Source of the DNA: Bacteroidota bacterium
GTDB taxonomy: Bacteria; Bacteroidota; Ignavibacteria; Tepidaquicellales; Tepidaquicellaceae
Length of the DNA stretch: 64,000 bases
Direction of reading: 5' to 3'
NCBI GenBank assembly: GCA_018266835.1
Contig: JAFDZP010000001.1
Span: 125,283-189,282, forward strand
Shown: piece by piece, positions 16,141 to 25,149 of the stretch
Position numbering within the stretch: the first letter of the stretch is position 1
Layout of the letters: the number at the start of each line of letters is the position of its first letter
Program-made: the position numbers and the translations under genes
The notes under the pieces: model-generated
What the model was told of the DNA's origin: nothing
Database searches by the model: none
Seen by the model: only the letters and a program-made list of their open reading frames with translations

Positions 16141-17229
16141 ATGTCCCTTATACCTTCACATATAAAAAGTTTAAGACCTTACGTTCCGGGCAGAACTATT
16201 GAAGAAATACAGAAAGAATTTAATCTCGAAAAAGTTTATAAGCTTGCGTCCAATGAAAATCCTTTGGGACCATCACCAAATGCAGTTGCTGCAATGATAA
16301 AGTGTATGGAAGATGTGCACCGATATCAGGATGTCGGAGCAATTGAACTGCGAACACTCATTGCTAAAAAATATGATTTGCATATTGATAACGTTGCAGT
16401 CGGCAGCGGAAGTGAGGGGATTATCTCTTACATTTTAAGATGTTTCCTTCAGGATGATGACGAGCTGTTAACATCGGCCGGGACGTTCATAGGATTTCAG
16501 GTACTGGCAAAATCAAGCGGCAAGAAGTTTACCGAAGTTCCTATGAAGAAAGGATATAAATTTGATCTTGATACGATACTAAATGCAATAAATGAAAAGA
16601 CAAAAATAATTTATTTATGTAATCCTAATAATCCTACAGGTACAATATTCACGAGAAAAGAATTTGAAAGTTTTGTTGATAAAGTCCCTGATGATATAAT
16701 TGTAATTTTAGATGAAGCGTATTTTGAATTCGCTCAGGATAAACCTGAATATCCTGATTCACTTCATTACAGACACGATAATGTAATCACACTCAGAACA
16801 TTTTCAAAAGTTTACGGTATTGCTGCAGTCCGCATAGGTTACGGCTTTGGACAAAAGGATTTTATTGAAAGCATAATGAAAGTAAAGATGCCGTTTGAGC
16901 CTTCACTTCCTGCGCAAGTAGGTGCAGTGGCATCAATCGAAGATGAAAATTTTCTTGCGAAGTCGCTTTCAGTAAATAAAGAAGGATATAAATTAATTAC
17001 GGAAGAGTTTACAAAAATGGGACTGAACTGGATTCCTTCATATGCAAATTTTGTAATGATAGATTTCGGTGACGAAAATAAAGTTGCGCAAATAAATGAG
17101 AGCATGCTCAGAGAAGGGATTATTATACGCCCGCTTAAACCGTTTGGTTTAGGTCATTGTCTTAGAATTACTGTAGGACTTGAAGAAGAAAATCTTGCAA
17201 TGCTTAAAGCATTAAAAAAATATATTTAG
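16141..17229 (+). CDS. hisC: Histidinol-phosphate aminotransferase-like PLP enzyme
   Basis: A 362-residue fold-type I aminotransferase. The PLP-binding lysine is Lys223 in TFSKVYGIAAVRIGYG; other landmarks are LASNENPLGPSP, LCNPNNPTGTIF, DEAYFEF and a late LRITVGLEEEN. It would convert imidazole-acetol phosphate to histidinol phosphate with glutamate as amino donor, though HisC-like enzymes can also act on phenylpyruvate or related ketoacids, and no other his genes lie nearby. The ATG at 16141 is preferred over a TTG at 16120, because the latter adds only a Lys-rich extension and the ATG gives the family N terminus SLIPSHIKSLRPYVPG. Confidence 0.92.
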   Translation: MSLIPSHIKSLRPYVPGRTIEEIQKEFNLEKVYKLASNENPLGPSPNAVAAMIKCMEDVHRYQDVGAIELRTLIAKKYDLHIDNVAVGSGSEGIISYILRCFLQDDDELLTSAGTFIGFQVLAKSSGKKFTEVPMKKGYKFDLDTILNAINEKTKIIYLCNPNNPTGTIFTRKEFESFVDKVPDDIIVILDEAYFEFAQDKPEYPDSLHYRHDNVITLRTFSKVYGIAAVRIGYGFGQKDFIESIMKVKMPFEPSLPAQVGAVASIEDENFLAKSLSVNKEGYKLITEEFTKMGLNWIPSYANFVMIDFGDENKVAQINESMLREGIIIRPLKPFGLGHCLRITVGLEEENLAMLKALKKYI

Positions 17230-17231
17230 CC

Positions 17232-17999
17232 ATGAAAACACTTATCCAGTTTTTTTTCCTTCTTTTTTTATTTATCAATTCATTAGCATTTGGACAAGAG
17301 CTTCAGGTAGATTCTGCCTTTTATAAAGAGCAAGGGATTATAAATAAATATGCTTATATGCTGGATTTGAAATATCCCAAATTCAATTTTGGTCCTGATG
17401 CTTTAATGGGAGTCCGCGGAATTGCAAGTGATATGAATACTTACATTGATACTCTGGAAAAAAGCTGGGTGAAAGGATTTAAAGAGAATCTGAATTTATT
17501 TACATATGATACTGCGTTCAATGATATGACTTCGGAACTGGTAACTGATTACAAAACCTCCTATGCTATGAATTCGTTTGTGAGCATTGAATTATCCTGT
17601 TATGAATTTATTGCAGGCACTGCTCATCCGAATTATTTTACTCAGACATATAATTTTGATTTTAATGCATGTGTATTAAGTTTTGCAGATCTATTTAAAG
17701 AGAATTCTGTGAATAAAGACGGATACTTAAAATTTGTTTCTGAATATTGTAAAAAGAGTTTGATTGAACAGCAGGAGAAAAACGGAATGACAGGAATGGA
17801 AGATATGATAAGTGACGGTACTGCTCCCAAGCCGGATAACTATAAAAATTTTGTTGTCGATGAAAAGGGGATTACCATTATTTTCAATCCATATCAGGCA
17901 GGACCTTATGCAGTTGGTGAACAGAGAGTTTTTATTCCCAAAATTGATATATCAGGATATGTAAATTCCGGCGGTCCATTATCATTCTGGTGGAAATAA
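17232..17999 (+). CDS. Secreted DUF3298/RsiV-like domain protein
   Basis: A 255-residue exported protein with a signal peptide (residues 1-21, cleavage probable after AFG before Gln22). The core matches the DUF4163/DUF3298 pair found in RsiV-type and other envelope proteins: SIELSCYEFIAGTAHPN around residue 120 (the A/G-x-A-HP motif), a TQTYNFDF strand, and a C-terminal ITIIFNPYQAGPYAVGEQ followed by FIPKIDI. Function is unknown in free-standing versions; RsiV binds lysozyme. It begins 2 bases after the hisC stop and is followed after 1 base by the GTG-started NUDIX gene. Confidence 0.88.
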   Translation: MKTLIQFFFLLFLFINSLAFGQELQVDSAFYKEQGIINKYAYMLDLKYPKFNFGPDALMGVRGIASDMNTYIDTLEKSWVKGFKENLNLFTYDTAFNDMTSELVTDYKTSYAMNSFVSIELSCYEFIAGTAHPNYFTQTYNFDFNACVLSFADLFKENSVNKDGYLKFVSEYCKKSLIEQQEKNGMTGMEDMISDGTAPKPDNYKNFVVDEKGITIIFNPYQAGPYAVGEQRVFIPKIDISGYVNSGGPLSFWWK

Positions 18000-18000
18000 G

Positions 18001-18435
18001 GTGAGTGTGGTTATTCATATAAGTTCAGTCATTACCAATGGAAGTAAAGTTCTCATGGTTAAGGAAGGCAAGCAGGTAAGTTACGGTTTATATAATTTCC
18101 CGGGCGGACATCTTGAGCCGAATGAAAATATTCTGGAGGGAGCTTATCGTGAAATAAAAGAGGAAACATCGGTTGAAGCAAAGATAGATTACTTAATAAA
18201 TATTCTTGTTACAAAAGGTGAAACAACATATATCAATTTTGTTTTTCATGCTGAATATATAAACGGAGAAGCAATACCACAGGAAGGTGAAATTCTCGAA
18301 TGCAGATGGATTGAAATAAATGATTTGATAAACGGATTTGATGGTGAGTTACTAAATAAAGAAAAGAAAATGAAAGTCCTTAGAGATTATCTTGAAGGTA
18401 AAAGAACTGAACTTGAAGTTCTTGTAAACTACTAA
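18001..18435 (+). CDS. NUDIX hydrolase
   Basis: A 144-residue NUDIX-fold pyrophosphohydrolase. The NUDIX box reads GGHLEPNENILEGAYREIKE then ETSVEA (about residues 38-62), preserving the G-x5-E-x7-REUxEE-x-G/S-U pattern apart from a Ser at the usual penultimate Gly. Family members hydrolyse nucleoside diphosphates linked to another group; the substrate is not deducible. The GTG at 18001 is used as start, one base after the stop of the DUF3298 gene. The last 4 bases overlap the convergent potassium-channel gene. Confidence 0.9.
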   Translation: MSVVIHISSVITNGSKVLMVKEGKQVSYGLYNFPGGHLEPNENILEGAYREIKEETSVEAKIDYLINILVTKGETTYINFVFHAEYINGEAIPQEGEILECRWIEINDLINGFDGELLNKEKKMKVLRDYLEGKRTELEVLVNY

Positions 18436-19514
18436 GCTACCTTCTCTACTAATAAAACTGATTTTAATTTTTCCAGTTGCTCTTTTGTCCCCAGAGCAAT
18501 GATGTTCATTTTTTCCTGAACGATTGTACCAAGGTCGGGATTTACATGAAACTTACCATCTTCAGATTTTAATCCGATTATCGTCGCTCCCGTTTGTTTC
18601 TTTACTGAAATATCTTTTATAGTTTTATTTTTATATTCGGGTTTTATATCTCCATGCTGAAATTCTTCGAATGAAAAAGATACTCCCGCCTGTCCAGTAA
18701 TTAAAGCAATAAATTCCATTATGTCGGGTTTGGTTACAAGTGTAGCCATATGTGTGCCGCCTATTCTTTCCGGCATAATTACATTGTTTGCTCCTGCGCG
18801 TTTTAATTTTGATTCGGATGATTCATCCGATGCGCGGCTGATGATAGTTATATCTGGATTCATTTCGCGCGCAGTTAATACAACGTAAACGTTATCAGGG
18901 TCAGTCGGTAAAGTTGTTATCAGTGCCTTGGCATCTTTTATTTTCGCTTTTATCAGCACGTCATCATTTGTTGCATCTCCGTCTATGAATAAATAACTTT
19001 TCAATTCTTTTATGTATTCAAGTCTCTCTTCGTTGCTTTCGATAATTATAAATGAACGGTTCTCCTTCACAAGCTCTTCGCATACCTGTTTGCCGTTTCT
19101 TCCGAATCCGCAGACAATTACGTGATTCTTCAGATCATTTATTTGCTTATTCATGGTATAGTTCTTTAAAAGTTTTATTATTTCTCCGTCAACAAGAAAA
19201 GATGTGATGGTTGAAATCCCGTATAATACAGTTCCGACAGATGATATTAAAAGCAACGATGTAAATACTCTGCCGATGGGGGAGAGTGCATGTACTTCCT
19301 GAAATCCCGTTGTAGTAATAGTTATTGTAGTCATGTAGAACGAGTCAAGCAAAGAATAATTCTCGATGAGTATGAATCCAATTACACCGATCAAAAAATT
19401 AATAGCTATAAGAAAAATAGCAAGCAGGACTCGTTTGAAATAAAAAAATTTAAGGCGGGAGTTTCGTCGCAAACGGTTGAATGAAAAAATCTTATTGAGT
19501 ACAGAGTTAACCAT
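18432..19514 (-). CDS. Potassium channel-like protein with TrkA/RCK domain
   Basis: A 360-residue two-helix ion channel subunit. Membrane helix 1 is at about residues 27-50, a pore loop at 57-72 has the filter TTTGF (residues 67-71), and membrane helix 2 lies at about 83-108. The cytoplasmic RCK/TrkA-N Rossmann domain follows (VIVCGFGRNGKQVCEELVKE, about residues 132-151, binding NAD(H) or a nucleotide) and a TrkA-C domain (about 275-355). This is the MthK/Kch-type architecture for K+ flux. The filter departs from the textbook TVGYG, so ion selectivity should be treated with care. ATG start at 19514. Confidence 0.9.
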   Translation of the reverse strand: MVNSVLNKIFSFNRLRRNSRLKFFYFKRVLLAIFLIAINFLIGVIGFILIENYSLLDSFYMTTITITTTGFQEVHALSPIGRVFTSLLLISSVGTVLYGISTITSFLVDGEIIKLLKNYTMNKQINDLKNHVIVCGFGRNGKQVCEELVKENRSFIIIESNEERLEYIKELKSYLFIDGDATNDDVLIKAKIKDAKALITTLPTDPDNVYVVLTAREMNPDITIISRASDESSESKLKRAGANNVIMPERIGGTHMATLVTKPDIMEFIALITGQAGVSFSFEEFQHGDIKPEYKNKTIKDISVKKQTGATIIGLKSEDGKFHVNPDLGTIVQEKMNIIALGTKEQLEKLKSVLLVEKVA

Positions 19515-19578
19515 ACATATTGGGGTATGGTTAAAAATAAAAATTTATATTGTTATTTGAACGTAAGAAATTTTTACA

Positions 19579-19986
19579 TTATGATTGTTCAGAGCTGAAA
19601 TAAGGAAGAAATTTTTTATGAAGCATCTTTAAATGATCATCCATAGCTCTTTTATATTTACAAGGGTCTAAGTCACCAACTTTATTTATAGGCATTAAAT
19701 GAATATGTAAATGCTCTTCACCGAAGCCTTCGACTGCAAGTCCTATTTTCTTTGCCTTAGTTACAGCTTTTAAATTTTTAGAAAGCTTTTTGGCAAGCTT
19801 CATTATTTCAGTGTAATCCGGTTCTTCTAAATCAAAAATATATTCAGAATGTTTCTTCGGAATAATCATAAAATGCCCTTCCTGAATAGGGCTTATATCA
19901 AGAAAAGCAAAAAATTTTTCATCTTCGTATAGCTTGTATGAATTTAATTCGCCTTTGGCAATTCTACAGAACTTACAATTTTCCAT
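19579..19986 (-). CDS. HIT-family (histidine triad) protein
   Basis: A 135-residue histidine-triad hydrolase/transferase. The triad is His92, His94 and His96 in EEHLHIHLMPIN, and an N-terminal CKFCRIAKGE provides the Cys4/Cys7 pair common in Hint-like proteins. HIT enzymes act on nucleoside phosphoramidates or dinucleotides. An upstream in-frame ATG at 20046 would add a 20-residue extension not found in the family, so the start is placed at 19986, where the family N terminus begins (ENCKFC). A GGAAG-like purine stretch lies about 11 bases upstream. Divergent from the HAD gene. Confidence 0.92.
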   Translation of the reverse strand: MENCKFCRIAKGELNSYKLYEDEKFFAFLDISPIQEGHFMIIPKKHSEYIFDLEEPDYTEIMKLAKKLSKNLKAVTKAKKIGLAVEGFGEEHLHIHLMPINKVGDLDPCKYKRAMDDHLKMLHKKFLPYFSSEQS

Positions 19987-20068
19987 AATTTTTTCTTCTT
20001 CCTTTAAAATATGAAATGATATCGGCAATTTAAATCCAATGTTCATTTTTAAAAATTATATTTAATGT

Positions 20069-20806
20069 ATGAAAGAACTAATTGTATTTGATCTTGACGG
20101 AACACTTGCAGAAAGTAAATTTCCAATAGATTCTGAAATGGCAAAATTATTAAGGGAGCTATTAACTGTTTTGAAAGTGGCTATAATTTCAGGAGGGGCT
20201 TTTGAGCAGTTTGAAAAACAGTTCCTTGCAAATCTTCACGCAGATGAAAATCTCAAAAATCTTTTCCTTCTACCTACCTGCGGTACAAAGTTTTATAAAT
20301 ATGAATCCGGATGGCAAAAATTATACTCGGAGGATTTTACAGAAGAAGAAAAAAAGAAGATTACCGATGCGTTAACTAAAGTCGCTTCTTCAGAAGTTAA
20401 GATTGAAAAAACATGGGGAGAGCAGATTGAAGACAGAGGAAGCCAGATAACATTTTCAGCTTTAGGTCAGCATGCGCCTAACGATGAGAAAAGTAAATGG
20501 GACCCGGATTTTTCTAAAAGGAAAAAAATGCAGGCAGAACTTGGCAAAATTATTCCCGAGTTTTCAGTCCGCTTAGGCGGAATGACTTCAGTAGATGTAA
20601 CAAAACCCGGAATTGATAAAGCTTACGGGATAAATAAACTCAAAGAAATTTTAAATATTCCAATAGATAAAATGATTTTTGTGGGAGATGCTATTTTTCC
20701 GGGAGGGAATGATTATCCTGCCAAAGAAGCAGGTGTGCTATCAATTCAGGTTAAAGGTCCGGCAGAAACAAAGCTGGTAATAACATCTGTTATTGCGGCT
20801 TTTTAG
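20069..20806 (+). CDS. HAD-superfamily (IIB type) phosphatase, phosphomannomutase-like
   Basis: A 245-residue HAD hydrolase. Motif I is FDLDGTLAES (nucleophile Asp8, acid/base Asp10), motif II is the Ser in AIISGG, and the later motifs are KAYGINKLKE (Lys) and FVGDAIFPGGNDYPAKE (acidic motif IV). The cap segment SQITFSALGQHAP and the FSVRLGGMTSVDVTKPGIDK segment resemble eukaryotic-type phosphomannomutase and trehalose/sucrose-phosphatase-type IIB HADs. It probably acts on a sugar phosphate, as mutase or phosphatase; choosing between them is not possible from sequence. Monocistronic, ATG at 20069. Confidence 0.85.
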   Translation: MKELIVFDLDGTLAESKFPIDSEMAKLLRELLTVLKVAIISGGAFEQFEKQFLANLHADENLKNLFLLPTCGTKFYKYESGWQKLYSEDFTEEEKKKITDALTKVASSEVKIEKTWGEQIEDRGSQITFSALGQHAPNDEKSKWDPDFSKRKKMQAELGKIIPEFSVRLGGMTSVDVTKPGIDKAYGINKLKEILNIPIDKMIFVGDAIFPGGNDYPAKEAGVLSIQVKGPAETKLVITSVIAAF

Positions 20807-20915
20807 CATTAAATTACAGTTGCGATTTTCTTCTTCCTTTAAAGTAAAAAACGATATTTGTAAATTATTTGTTCTAATATTGAAATCCAATAATTTAATA
20901 CAATAAAAATATATC

Positions 20916-22319
20916 ATGCAAGAATTTGACGTAACTGTTATCGGCAGCGGACCCGGCGGCTACACAGCGGCTATAAGAGCTTCGCAGCTTGGTTTTAAAA
21001 CTGCCATTGTTGAAAGAGACAGACTCGGCGGAGTATGCCTAAACTGGGGATGTATCCCTACAAAGGCATTACTGAAAAGCGCTGAATTGCAAAATAAAAT
21101 CGGTCACTTAAAAGAATACGGACTTAATGTTGAAAACTCAAGCTTCGATTTTCCTGCAATCATCCAGAGATCACGAGGGGTTGCTGATACATCTGAAAAA
21201 GGTGTGAAGTATTTAATGAAGAAGAACAAGATAACTGTACTTGAAGGCTCGGCAAAGTTTAATAAAGATAAGACGATTACAATAACAAATAAAGAAGGCA
21301 AGAGCGAACAGATAAAATCCAAACATACAATTATCGCAACAGGCGCAAGAGCAAGAAGCTTAGGTGATTTAAAGTTCGATGAAGAAAAAGTAATGTCATC
21401 AACCGGAGCGATGATTACAAAAACACTACCTAAGAGCATGACTATCGTTGGCAGCGGTGCAATCGGCTGCGAGTTTGCTTACTTCTACAGAAGCTTCGGA
21501 ACAGAAGTAACTATTATTGAAATGATGCCGACAATTTTACCTGTTGAAGATAAAGAAATTTCAGATGTTGTTGCAAGAGAGTTTAAGAAAAGCGGTATAA
21601 AAATATTTACTGAGACAAAAACGGAATCAGTAACCGTAAAAGGCGATAAAGTTATTACAAAGATTTCAGGCAAAGCTAATGAAGAGATTGAATCAGATGT
21701 AGTATTGGTTGCAATCGGTATTCAGGGAAATGTTGAAAATCTCGGACTTGAAGACATTGGCGTAAAACTGTTTAAAGGCAGAATCAATACTGATTCTAAC
21801 TACAAAACAAACGTTGAAGGAATTTATTCCATAGGTGATGTTTCATGTATTAATGAAACAATGAAACCTGCTCTTGCTCACGTTGCTTCATCTGAAGCAG
21901 TTAACTGCGTAGAAAAAATCAAAGGATTACATGCGCCTGATATAAATTATGATAACGTTCCCGGAAATACATACTGTGTTCCATCAGTCGGTTCTGTAGG
22001 TATGACTGAAGCAAAGGCAAAAGAAGCTGGATATGAAGTTAAGATAGGTAAGTTCCCATTCTCTGCAAACGGAAAATCACGCGCAGCAGGAGAGACAGTC
22101 GGTATGGTTAAACTGGTTTTCGATGCAAAGTACGATGAGCTTTTAGGGGCGCATATTGTCGGTAACGAAGCGACTGAATTGATTGCTGAGCTTGTTATGG
22201 TAAAATCATTAGAAGGAACAGGAGAATCAATTATCAGAACAATTCATGCTCACCCAAGCTTAAGTGAATCAGTGCTTGAAGCAGCAGGCGTTGCATACGG
22301 CGAAGCTATTAATATTTAA
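20916..22319 (+). CDS. lpdA: Dihydrolipoyl dehydrogenase (E3)
   Basis: A 467-residue flavoprotein disulfide reductase of the normal E3 length. It has an FAD-binding GSGPGGYTAAIRA (about residues 10-22), the redox-active disulfide Cys41-Cys46 in GGVCLNWGCIPTK, an NAD-binding GSGAIGCEFA, the second FAD motif YSIGDV, and the C-terminal HAHPSLSE with the His-Glu catalytic pair. It reoxidises dihydrolipoyl groups of 2-oxoacid dehydrogenase complexes or the glycine cleavage system, passing electrons to NAD+. It is transcribed alone and ended by the hairpin at 22341, so its E1/E2 partners are elsewhere. Confidence 0.96.
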   Translation: MQEFDVTVIGSGPGGYTAAIRASQLGFKTAIVERDRLGGVCLNWGCIPTKALLKSAELQNKIGHLKEYGLNVENSSFDFPAIIQRSRGVADTSEKGVKYLMKKNKITVLEGSAKFNKDKTITITNKEGKSEQIKSKHTIIATGARARSLGDLKFDEEKVMSSTGAMITKTLPKSMTIVGSGAIGCEFAYFYRSFGTEVTIIEMMPTILPVEDKEISDVVAREFKKSGIKIFTETKTESVTVKGDKVITKISGKANEEIESDVVLVAIGIQGNVENLGLEDIGVKLFKGRINTDSNYKTNVEGIYSIGDVSCINETMKPALAHVASSEAVNCVEKIKGLHAPDINYDNVPGNTYCVPSVGSVGMTEAKAKEAGYEVKIGKFPFSANGKSRAAGETVGMVKLVFDAKYDELLGAHIVGNEATELIAELVMVKSLEGTGESIIRTIHAHPSLSESVLEAAGVAYGEAINI

Positions 22320-22340
22320 TTAATAAATAAAATTTATTTA

Positions 22341-22373
22341 CGGCATCTTGTTTATGGCAGGATGCCGTTTTTT
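22341..22373 (+). terminator. Rho-independent terminator after lpdA
   Basis: A stem CGGCATCTTG (22341-22350) / CAGGATGCCG (22358-22367), 10 pairs including one G-U, with a 7-base loop, is followed directly by six T. It lies 21 bases past the lpdA stop. Confidence 0.88.
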
Positions 22374-22393
22374 ATTAGATATAAATTTTTCCT

Positions 22394-23878
22394 ATGAAAA
22401 AAACAGATTTCAACTCTTTACTTTCATACGATTTAGATTCCCGCCTTAACAGAATAAACACAGATAAGCTTGAGCAGCACATATTAGATTTGTTTTACAA
22501 AACAGCGTTGACTGTTCCTGCATATAAAAAATTCTTAGCAGAAAATAATGTTGGTGTTTCTTCAATACAAACTTTAGAAGATTTTCAGAAGATTCCGTTT
22601 GTAACAAAAGAAAATTACATAAAGAAATATCCAATAGCTGAAACCTGCAGATACGGAGATATGGCAAATCTCGATTTTATTTCTGTATCATCGGGTTCAA
22701 CAGGTGTGCCGACTTTCTGGATGAGAGATGCAGAAGATGAAATAAACATTTCTGAAAGGTTCGAACAGGTATTAACTGAGTGTTTTGTCCCACAGGCAAA
22801 ATCAAATCTTTGCGTTATCTGTTTTCCTTTAGGAACCTGGGTTGGAGGATTATTTACAACTAATTGCGTAAGATTTTTATCAATGAAGGGATATAGAGTA
22901 ACGATTATAGCTCCAGGAAATAATAAGGATGAAATTTTAAGAGTTGTGAGTGAACTAGGAAAGAAATTTGAACGGGTTATTTTATTCGGCTACCCGCCGT
23001 TTTTGAAAGATGTAGTAGATACGGGAATTTCAAAAGGTATGGACTGGAAGCAATTTGATAATAAATTAGTGATGGCTGGTGAAGTGATTTCCGAAGAATG
23101 GCGTACATTGATGAGCGAAAGGTTAGGAATTAAAGATGAACTTACTTCGTTTTCATCGTTATATGGAACGGCTGATGCCGGCGTGCTTGCAAATGAAACT
23201 CCGCTTACCATAAAAATAAGAAAGTTCTTTTCAAAACATCCGGAACTGACAAAACGTGTCTTTGGTCAGTCACGTTTGTCAAGCTTATGTCAGTATGACC
23301 CGTATAGCAGATATTTTGAGCAGCATGAGAACACTCTGCTTTTTACGGGAGATAACGGAATTCCTCTGATAAGATACCATATAAATGATGACGGTGGAAT
23401 TTATTCTTTTGATGAAATGATTTCAATTTTAAATGAGAACGGCTTCGATGTTTTAGCTGAAATGGAAAAAGATTATCCGGATTTGAAAATCCGAAATATG
23501 CCGTTTGTGTACGTTTTTGGCAGAAGTATGTTCACTTTATCGTATTTTGGAGCTAATATTTATCCCGAAAATATCTCAATAGGGCTGCAGTCAAACGAAG
23601 TAAAAGACATAGTCACAGGCAAGTATGTGATGCAGATTTTGGAAGATGAAGATAAAAATATGAGGTTCAGAATTACTGTAGAACTGGTTCAGGAACTTGA
23701 ACCGGATGAGGAAAAAAGGGAGTTAATCGGAAGGTCTATCTTGGCATCGATATTGCATATAAACAGTGAGTACAAAAACTATGTGCCGGCGGAATACCAG
23801 GTGCCGTTCATAGTTTTAAAAAAAGCAGGGGATAAAGAGTACTTCCCGGTTGGAGTAAAACACAGATATGTACGATAA
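22394..23878 (+). CDS. Phenylacetate-CoA ligase-like adenylate-forming enzyme
   Basis: A 494-residue AMP-binding enzyme of the PaaK-like branch. The N terminus (LNRINTDKLEQHILDLFYKT, then a TVPAYKKFL segment) and FQKIPFVTKENYIKKYP are typical of PaaK relatives. The nucleotide loop is SVSSGSTGVPTFW (about residues 94-106), and SSLYGTADAGVLANE and LLFTGDNGIPLIRY supply the later adenylation motifs. It would activate a carboxylic acid as an acyl-adenylate or CoA thioester; phenylacetate itself is not implied, as no paa genes are nearby. Similar proteins also occur in capsule and aromatic-acid pathways. ATG start at 22394. Confidence 0.88.
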   Translation: MKKTDFNSLLSYDLDSRLNRINTDKLEQHILDLFYKTALTVPAYKKFLAENNVGVSSIQTLEDFQKIPFVTKENYIKKYPIAETCRYGDMANLDFISVSSGSTGVPTFWMRDAEDEINISERFEQVLTECFVPQAKSNLCVICFPLGTWVGGLFTTNCVRFLSMKGYRVTIIAPGNNKDEILRVVSELGKKFERVILFGYPPFLKDVVDTGISKGMDWKQFDNKLVMAGEVISEEWRTLMSERLGIKDELTSFSSLYGTADAGVLANETPLTIKIRKFFSKHPELTKRVFGQSRLSSLCQYDPYSRYFEQHENTLLFTGDNGIPLIRYHINDDGGIYSFDEMISILNENGFDVLAEMEKDYPDLKIRNMPFVYVFGRSMFTLSYFGANIYPENISIGLQSNEVKDIVTGKYVMQILEDEDKNMRFRITVELVQELEPDEEKRELIGRSILASILHINSEYKNYVPAEYQVPFIVLKKAGDKEYFPVGVKHRYVR

Positions 23879-24039
23879 ATTATGAACTTTAAAACTACAT
23901 AATACGTATATAATTATAACGGGTAATATAATTGATTTAAGGGTTTTATATTACTATTTTTCAAACAAGGTTCAATGCTTATTTTAGATTTTTATCTGAA
24001 ACAGGCAGTGAGCGAAAACTTAATTTAAGGAGAAATACA

Positions 24040-24465
24040 ATGGAAGACAACAAAATGGCTAAAGGTTTAATGGTAGGTTTCTTGGCCGGAAGCGCAATCG
24101 GAGCAGCAATTGCTCTGCTATATGCACCAAAAAGCGGTAAAGAATTAAGAGCTGACATTAAAATCAAAAAAGATGAATTAATCGACGATGCTTCGGAATA
24201 CTGGGAAGTAACCAGAACCAAAGCAAATGATTATATGAATGAAGCTAAAGTAAAAGCACAGGATGTTATTTCACAAGCAAAGCAAAGAGCAAGCTCATTG
24301 ATTGACGATGCAAATCAGATTCTCAACGATGCAAAACAAAAGGCAACTACAACTTTGGAATCAACAAAGGAAAAAATTTCCAATGAAACACAGCATCTTA
24401 AAGATGCAGTCAAAGCCGGAGTTGACGCTTACAAAGACGAAAAAACAAAACAACAGCAAGCTTAA
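24040..24465 (+). CDS. YtxH-domain membrane-associated protein
   Basis: A 141-residue protein with a Gly/Ala-rich membrane helix near the N terminus (KGLMVGFLAGSAIGAAIALL, residues about 7-26) followed by YAPKSGKELR, which is the YtxH signature. The rest is a long Ala/Lys/Gln-rich amphipathic helix, probably coiled coil (residues 35-135), resembling LEA-like or apolipoprotein-like repeats. Relatives are general-stress proteins of unknown mechanism. It has one of the few clear ribosome-binding sites here, AAGGAG 8 bases before the ATG, suggesting strong expression. The YtxG/DUF948-like gene follows. Confidence 0.9.
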   Translation: MEDNKMAKGLMVGFLAGSAIGAAIALLYAPKSGKELRADIKIKKDELIDDASEYWEVTRTKANDYMNEAKVKAQDVISQAKQRASSLIDDANQILNDAKQKATTTLESTKEKISNETQHLKDAVKAGVDAYKDEKTKQQQA

Positions 24466-24480
24466 AATCATTTCATAATT

Positions 24481-24506
24481 AATCCGCCTGTTTATACGGG
24501 CGGATT
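24481..24506 (+). terminator. Intercistronic hairpin between ytxH-like and DUF948-like genes
   Basis: AATCCGCC (24481-24488) pairs with GGCGGATT (24499-24506), a perfect 8-base stem with a 10-base loop. No long T run follows (AAATATTTC), so it is more likely a partial terminator or a 3'-end-stabilising processing hairpin that lets some transcription continue into the next gene. Confidence 0.55.
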
Positions 24507-24523
24507 AAATATTTCACTTCACA

Positions 24524-25135
24524 ATGGCAGATACATTCATAATAATATCAGTAATTCTTCAGATTTTAACCATAGGTGTTTTAATAGGATTTGTTGCAGT
24601 CCTTATAAAGCTTATAAAAGCGCTGGCAGATAAAATTGAAAATCTTTCAGATGACGTACTTGATTTAAAGAAAAAATCTGAACCATTAATAGAAAACACT
24701 GCAAAGTTTTTGAACACTGCGAACAGAATAGCTGACTCAGTGGACAAAAACATGGATACTATTACTAACACACTTGATACGGTTAAAGATACTCTTACAG
24801 CAACTGCAGATACAGTAAAAGTAACTGTTACTCATATTACTGATTTAGTCGAAGACGTGCGCGAAAAAGTTGCTCCCCCTGTACTTGAAACTGTGGCATC
24901 ATACAACGGGATTGTAAAAGGTATTAAAGTATTTTTTGATGCTATAAAACACAGGACCGGCAGCAAAAGCAGCAGCAAAGAAACTCATGACGATGAATAC
25001 AATATTGATTACGATGAAAGTTATCTGAAGAAACAAAGAAAAACATACAACCAGTCAACTTCCGAATACTCTGAGCTTGATAACATCAATGCTGAACTTA
25101 ACGAGCTAAGAAGAAAAATTCAAATGGAAGATTAA
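24524..25135 (+). CDS. DUF948/YtxG-like membrane protein
   Basis: A 203-residue protein with one N-terminal membrane helix (residues about 5-30), then a long helical region with heptad-like repeats (NTANRIADSVDKNMDTITNT, then TLDTVKDTLTATADTVKVTV; residues 55-125), and a charged Ser/Lys/Asp/Tyr-rich tail. This is the layout of DUF948/YtxG proteins, which are usually encoded next to ytxH as here. Probably a stress-related envelope protein with a cytoplasmic coiled coil; function unknown. The GT39 gene follows after 14 bases. Confidence 0.82.
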   Translation: MADTFIIISVILQILTIGVLIGFVAVLIKLIKALADKIENLSDDVLDLKKKSEPLIENTAKFLNTANRIADSVDKNMDTITNTLDTVKDTLTATADTVKVTVTHITDLVEDVREKVAPPVLETVASYNGIVKGIKVFFDAIKHRTGSKSSSKETHDDEYNIDYDESYLKKQRKTYNQSTSEYSELDNINAELNELRRKIQMED

Positions 25136-25149
25136 TATTTCCCGGAATT

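Noticed and set aside
19987-20046. Upstream ATG for the HIT protein
   Set aside because: The extra 20 residues have no counterpart in the HIT family; the ATG at 19986 begins at the conserved CxxC segment.
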